In this document: positions 6,082 through 7,895 of the stretch, one piece after another
How the letters are laid out: each line of letters begins with the position of its first letter
How positions within the stretch are numbered: position 1 is the first letter of the stretch
Source: Actinobacteria bacterium 13_1_20CM_4_69_9
GTDB lineage: Bacteria; Actinomycetota; Thermoleophilia; Gaiellales; Gaiellaceae
DNA: 7,895 bases
Assembly (NCBI GenBank): GCA_001920085.1
Contig: MNJC01000032.1
Coordinates: 1 to 7,895 of the forward strand
Direction: 5' to 3'
Translations under genes and position numbers: made by a program
Notes under the pieces: generated by a model
What the model was told of the DNA's origin: nothing
Databases searched by the model: none
Seen by the model: the letters and a program-made list of their open reading frames with translations, nothing else

Positions 6082-7725
6082 ATGATCGCGAGACTACGCC
6101 GAGCGCGACAGGACGAGAGCGGCTTCGCGCTCGTGATCGCGCTCGCTGTGACCGTGGTCTTCTCGATGACGGTGATCACCGTCATCGAAGCCGCATCCTC
6201 GAGCAGCCGCGCTTCGGACATGTCGAAGAACCGCGTCTCGGCCTACGACCTGGCCGAGGCGGGCATCTCGAATGCAAACGCGCTGCTGTCGGCGAAGAAC
6301 CCGTACGACCAACACCTGCTGCACCCGCACGGGCAGGATCAGCCTGCCGACTGCGCGAGCCCGCCCGCCAACCCGACCGGCGCGGCCCTGCTCGGCAACA
6401 CCTGCAGCCCGCTCACGTACACGCTGGACGGCGGCGCTGTCACGGTCTGGGGCTGGCTCGATACGAGCACTGCCAACTGGACGATCACCTCGACGGGAAC
6501 CGTCACGCGCAACGCGTTCGCCTCCCGACCCGCGACGAAGACGCTGACGGTCGTCGTCCACATCCGCGCGCGCGCCTCGCAGCAGAACGTCACCCCTGCC
6601 TGGAACTACGTGTTCGTCAAGGACACGACGTCGAGCGTCTGCAACATCACCCTCGACCAGACGACGGCGCTCACGTCGTCGCTGTACACCGAGGGCAACC
6701 TCTGCTTCAAGAACTCGTCCTCGATCAGCGAGACGAACGCCGCCGACCCGGTCCTCCTGGAGGTTCGGGGCAAGGTCGTCTGGCTCTCGGGCGCCTCGAA
6801 GGGCGTCGGGCAGTCCTCGCCGCTTCAGGAGGTCACTTCGGCGAAGATCGGCGGCGGCTGTGCGACCGGGGCGGTCACGAACACGGCGCATACCTGCCAG
6901 CGGCCGCCGAGCGGGAGCGATTATTTCTACGTCAAGTCCGGCGGCTACACCTCGCAGGCCGATGCGATCGCCGCGCCGTCGCTGACGAGCTCCGACTGGG
7001 ACAACAGCTACCAGACGGCGACGATCAGCAGGTTGAGCCCGTGCGCGGCCGGTGGGCTTGCCCCGACGACCTTCGACAACGACACGACACGTAACACGAG
7101 CCTGACGACTGCGTTCAACCTCACTCCCGGCACGAACTACACGTGCCAGACGAAGAATACGAACGGCTCCGTCATCGGGGAGCTCGACTGGGACGCCTCG
7201 TCTCACGTCCTCAGCGTCCGCGGGACGGTCTTCATCGACGGGAACGTCACGATCAACGGGGTCGTGAAGTACCGCGGCGTGAACAAGTACGGGACGCACC
7301 CCTCGGGCTCCGGCGGTTCCGACGGCCTCGGTGGGACGATGGCGATGTACGTCTCCGGGACGGTGTCGCTCTCGAACAACGGTGTCTTCTGCGGGTGGGA
7401 CACCGTGCACGACACTGCGGCGTACAACGGCAGCTCGTGCGACTTCACCGCCTGGACGCCGGCAACATCGATGTTCATGTTCGTGGCACACGGCGGTGTC
7501 ACTCTCAACCAGAGCTCTTACTTCCAGGGCGCGATCTTCTCCGAAGGGAACGTGTCGCTCGGGCAGTCCGCTCAGACGGAAGGGCCGATCATCACGAACA
7601 CGCTGACTCTCGGCCAGAGCGTGCAGATGAAGCCGCTGCCCGGGCTTGCAGACCTGCCGCTCGGCGCGCCCGGCAATCCCAACACCTCCGGCTACCCCGA
7701 GCAGCCGGCCTACGGGTCGGGGTAA
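6082..7725 (+). CDS. Large PilX/GspK-like prepilin with beta-solenoid-like C-terminus
   Basis: A 547-residue protein. The N-terminus has a basic leader and prepilin motif G14|FALVI, then a hydrophobic helix (LAVTVVFSMTVITVIEAA). Mature position 5 is Ile, not Glu, as is usual for PilX/GspK-type proteins thought to sit at the pilus tip. RVSAYDLAEAGISNA (51-65) matches the conserved PilX N-terminal pattern. The rest is Thr/Ser/Asn-rich and extracellular, with ten cysteines (91, 108, 187, 208, 260, 272, 321, 355, 437, 453). From about 185, short beta-strand turns recur: YTEGNLCF (202), VRGKVVWL (228), FIDGNVTI (384), YVSGTVSL (423), FSEGNVSL (486). These suggest a right-handed beta-solenoid interrupted by an insertion near 255-370. 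It is well above the usual 150-200 residues of PilX. GAGG at 6070-6073 lies eight bases before ATG 6082. A tip adhesin or assembly-initiating role is inferred. Confidence 0.82.
   Translation: MIARLRRARQDESGFALVIALAVTVVFSMTVITVIEAASSSSRASDMSKNRVSAYDLAEAGISNANALLSAKNPYDQHLLHPHGQDQPADCASPPANPTGAALLGNTCSPLTYTLDGGAVTVWGWLDTSTANWTITSTGTVTRNAFASRPATKTLTVVVHIRARASQQNVTPAWNYVFVKDTTSSVCNITLDQTTALTSSLYTEGNLCFKNSSSISETNAADPVLLEVRGKVVWLSGASKGVGQSSPLQEVTSAKIGGGCATGAVTNTAHTCQRPPSGSDYFYVKSGGYTSQADAIAAPSLTSSDWDNSYQTATISRLSPCAAGGLAPTTFDNDTTRNTSLTTAFNLTPGTNYTCQTKNTNGSVIGELDWDASSHVLSVRGTVFIDGNVTINGVVKYRGVNKYGTHPSGSGGSDGLGGTMAMYVSGTVSLSNNGVFCGWDTVHDTAAYNGSSCDFTAWTPATSMFMFVAHGGVTLNQSSYFQGAIFSEGNVSLGQSAQTEGPIITNTLTLGQSVQMKPLPGLADLPLGAPGNPNTSGYPEQPAYGSG
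7693..7724 (+). promoter_or_regulatory. Inverted repeat across the pilX-like stop, next to the pilD start
   Basis: TACCCCGA (7693-7700) and TCGGGGTA (7717-7724) are exact reverse complements around a 16-base loop. One A-C mismatch and three further pairs (7689-7691 with 7726-7728) could extend the stem into the GTG start. The right arm contains GGGG (7719-7722), the only Shine-Dalgarno-like run before pilD. No T-run follows, so control of translation is more likely than termination, if it is functional at all. Confidence 0.35.
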
Positions 7726-7727
7726 CC

Positions 7728-7895
7728 GTGACCTTTGCTCTCGCCGCCGTCGCATTCGCCCCGGGCCTCGCGCTGGGTAGCTTCCTGAACGTGGTCGCCG
7801 CGCGCGTGCCGTTGCGGCGCTCGATCGTGCGCCCGCCGTCGGCGTGCATGTCGTGCGAGCAGGAGATCCGCTGGCACGACAACGTCCCGCTCGTC
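7728..7895 (+). CDS. pilD: Prepilin peptidase PilD (type IV leader peptidase), 3' end missing
   Basis: The first 56 residues of an integral-membrane aspartic protease (family A24) that removes prepilin leaders and, in full-length forms, N-methylates the new N-terminus. A hydrophobic segment (FALAAVAFAPGLALGSFL) leads into the signature GSFLNVVAARVP at residues 17-28, followed by RPPSACMSCEQEIRWHDNVPLV. The CxxC is the first half of the four-cysteine metal site of the cytoplasmic N-terminal domain, and RWxDNVP is highly typical. This points to the bifunctional type with the N-terminal domain; the catalytic Asp residues lie beyond the window. GTG 7728 is chosen as it follows the previous stop by two bases and gives the expected start. 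It would process the two upstream prepilins. Confidence 0.93.
   Translation, partial: MTFALAAVAFAPGLALGSFLNVVAARVPLRRSIVRPPSACMSCEQEIRWHDNVPLV

Noticed and set aside
6079..6089. GCGAT-G-ATCGC palindrome around the start of the PilX-like gene
   Set aside because: Only five pairs with a one-base centre; it cannot form a stable hairpin and is expected by chance.
6094..7755. Minus-strand open frame (553 codons) opposite the PilX-like gene
   Set aside because: Arg-rich shadow frame with no recognisable motif; the plus strand carries a good prepilin N-terminus and an SD-spaced start.
1..7895. CRISPR array, insertion sequence, phage or attachment site
   Set aside because: No regularly spaced direct repeats, transposase motifs, terminal inverted repeats, integrase, or duplicated tRNA 3' end were found; the tRNA looks intact and not used as an integration site within this window.

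Overview
The window is a GC-rich chromosomal segment, with G or C at most third codon positions. GTG start codons, short or overlapping gene junctions, a tRNA without an encoded CCA, and a type IV pilus cluster that includes its own peptidoglycan hydrolase suggest an actinobacterium-like organism. A deep-branching class such as Thermoleophilia is plausible, but the placement is inferred from style and gene content, not from a phylogenetic marker.

Left part (1-2035): the 3' end of an alpha/beta hydrolase of the proline iminopeptidase type runs into a convergent tRNA-Tyr(GUA) gene on the minus strand. Only 32 bases beyond the tRNA 5' end, a divergent gene starts for an FAD-dependent geranylgeranyl-reductase-family oxidoreductase, probably acting on isoprenoid chains of lipids or menaquinone. 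The small divergent gap appears to hold overlapping -10 elements, and the reductase may be translated from a leaderless mRNA.

Right part (2073-7895): six tightly packed plus-strand genes look like one type IV pilus operon. In order they are the retraction ATPase PilT, a secreted lytic transglycosylase fused to an M23-type metallopeptidase, a membrane-anchored or secreted PASTA-domain protein with an unrecognised C-terminal region, a PilW/PulJ-like minor prepilin, a large PilX/GspK-like prepilin with a beta-solenoid-like C-terminus, and the start of the prepilin peptidase PilD. Junctions are TGATG, a 31-base gap, GTGA, a 2-base gap and a 2-base gap, so transcription and probably translation are coupled. 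PilD would process both prepilins, PilT would drive retraction, and the two-headed wall enzyme plus PASTA protein would open and sense the cell wall where the pilus passes.

The most notable points are the wall-remodelling module built into the pilus operon, the unusually large PilX-like protein, and a series of inverted repeats at or next to translation start sites in the operon. No CRISPR array, insertion sequence, phage gene or attachment site was seen.
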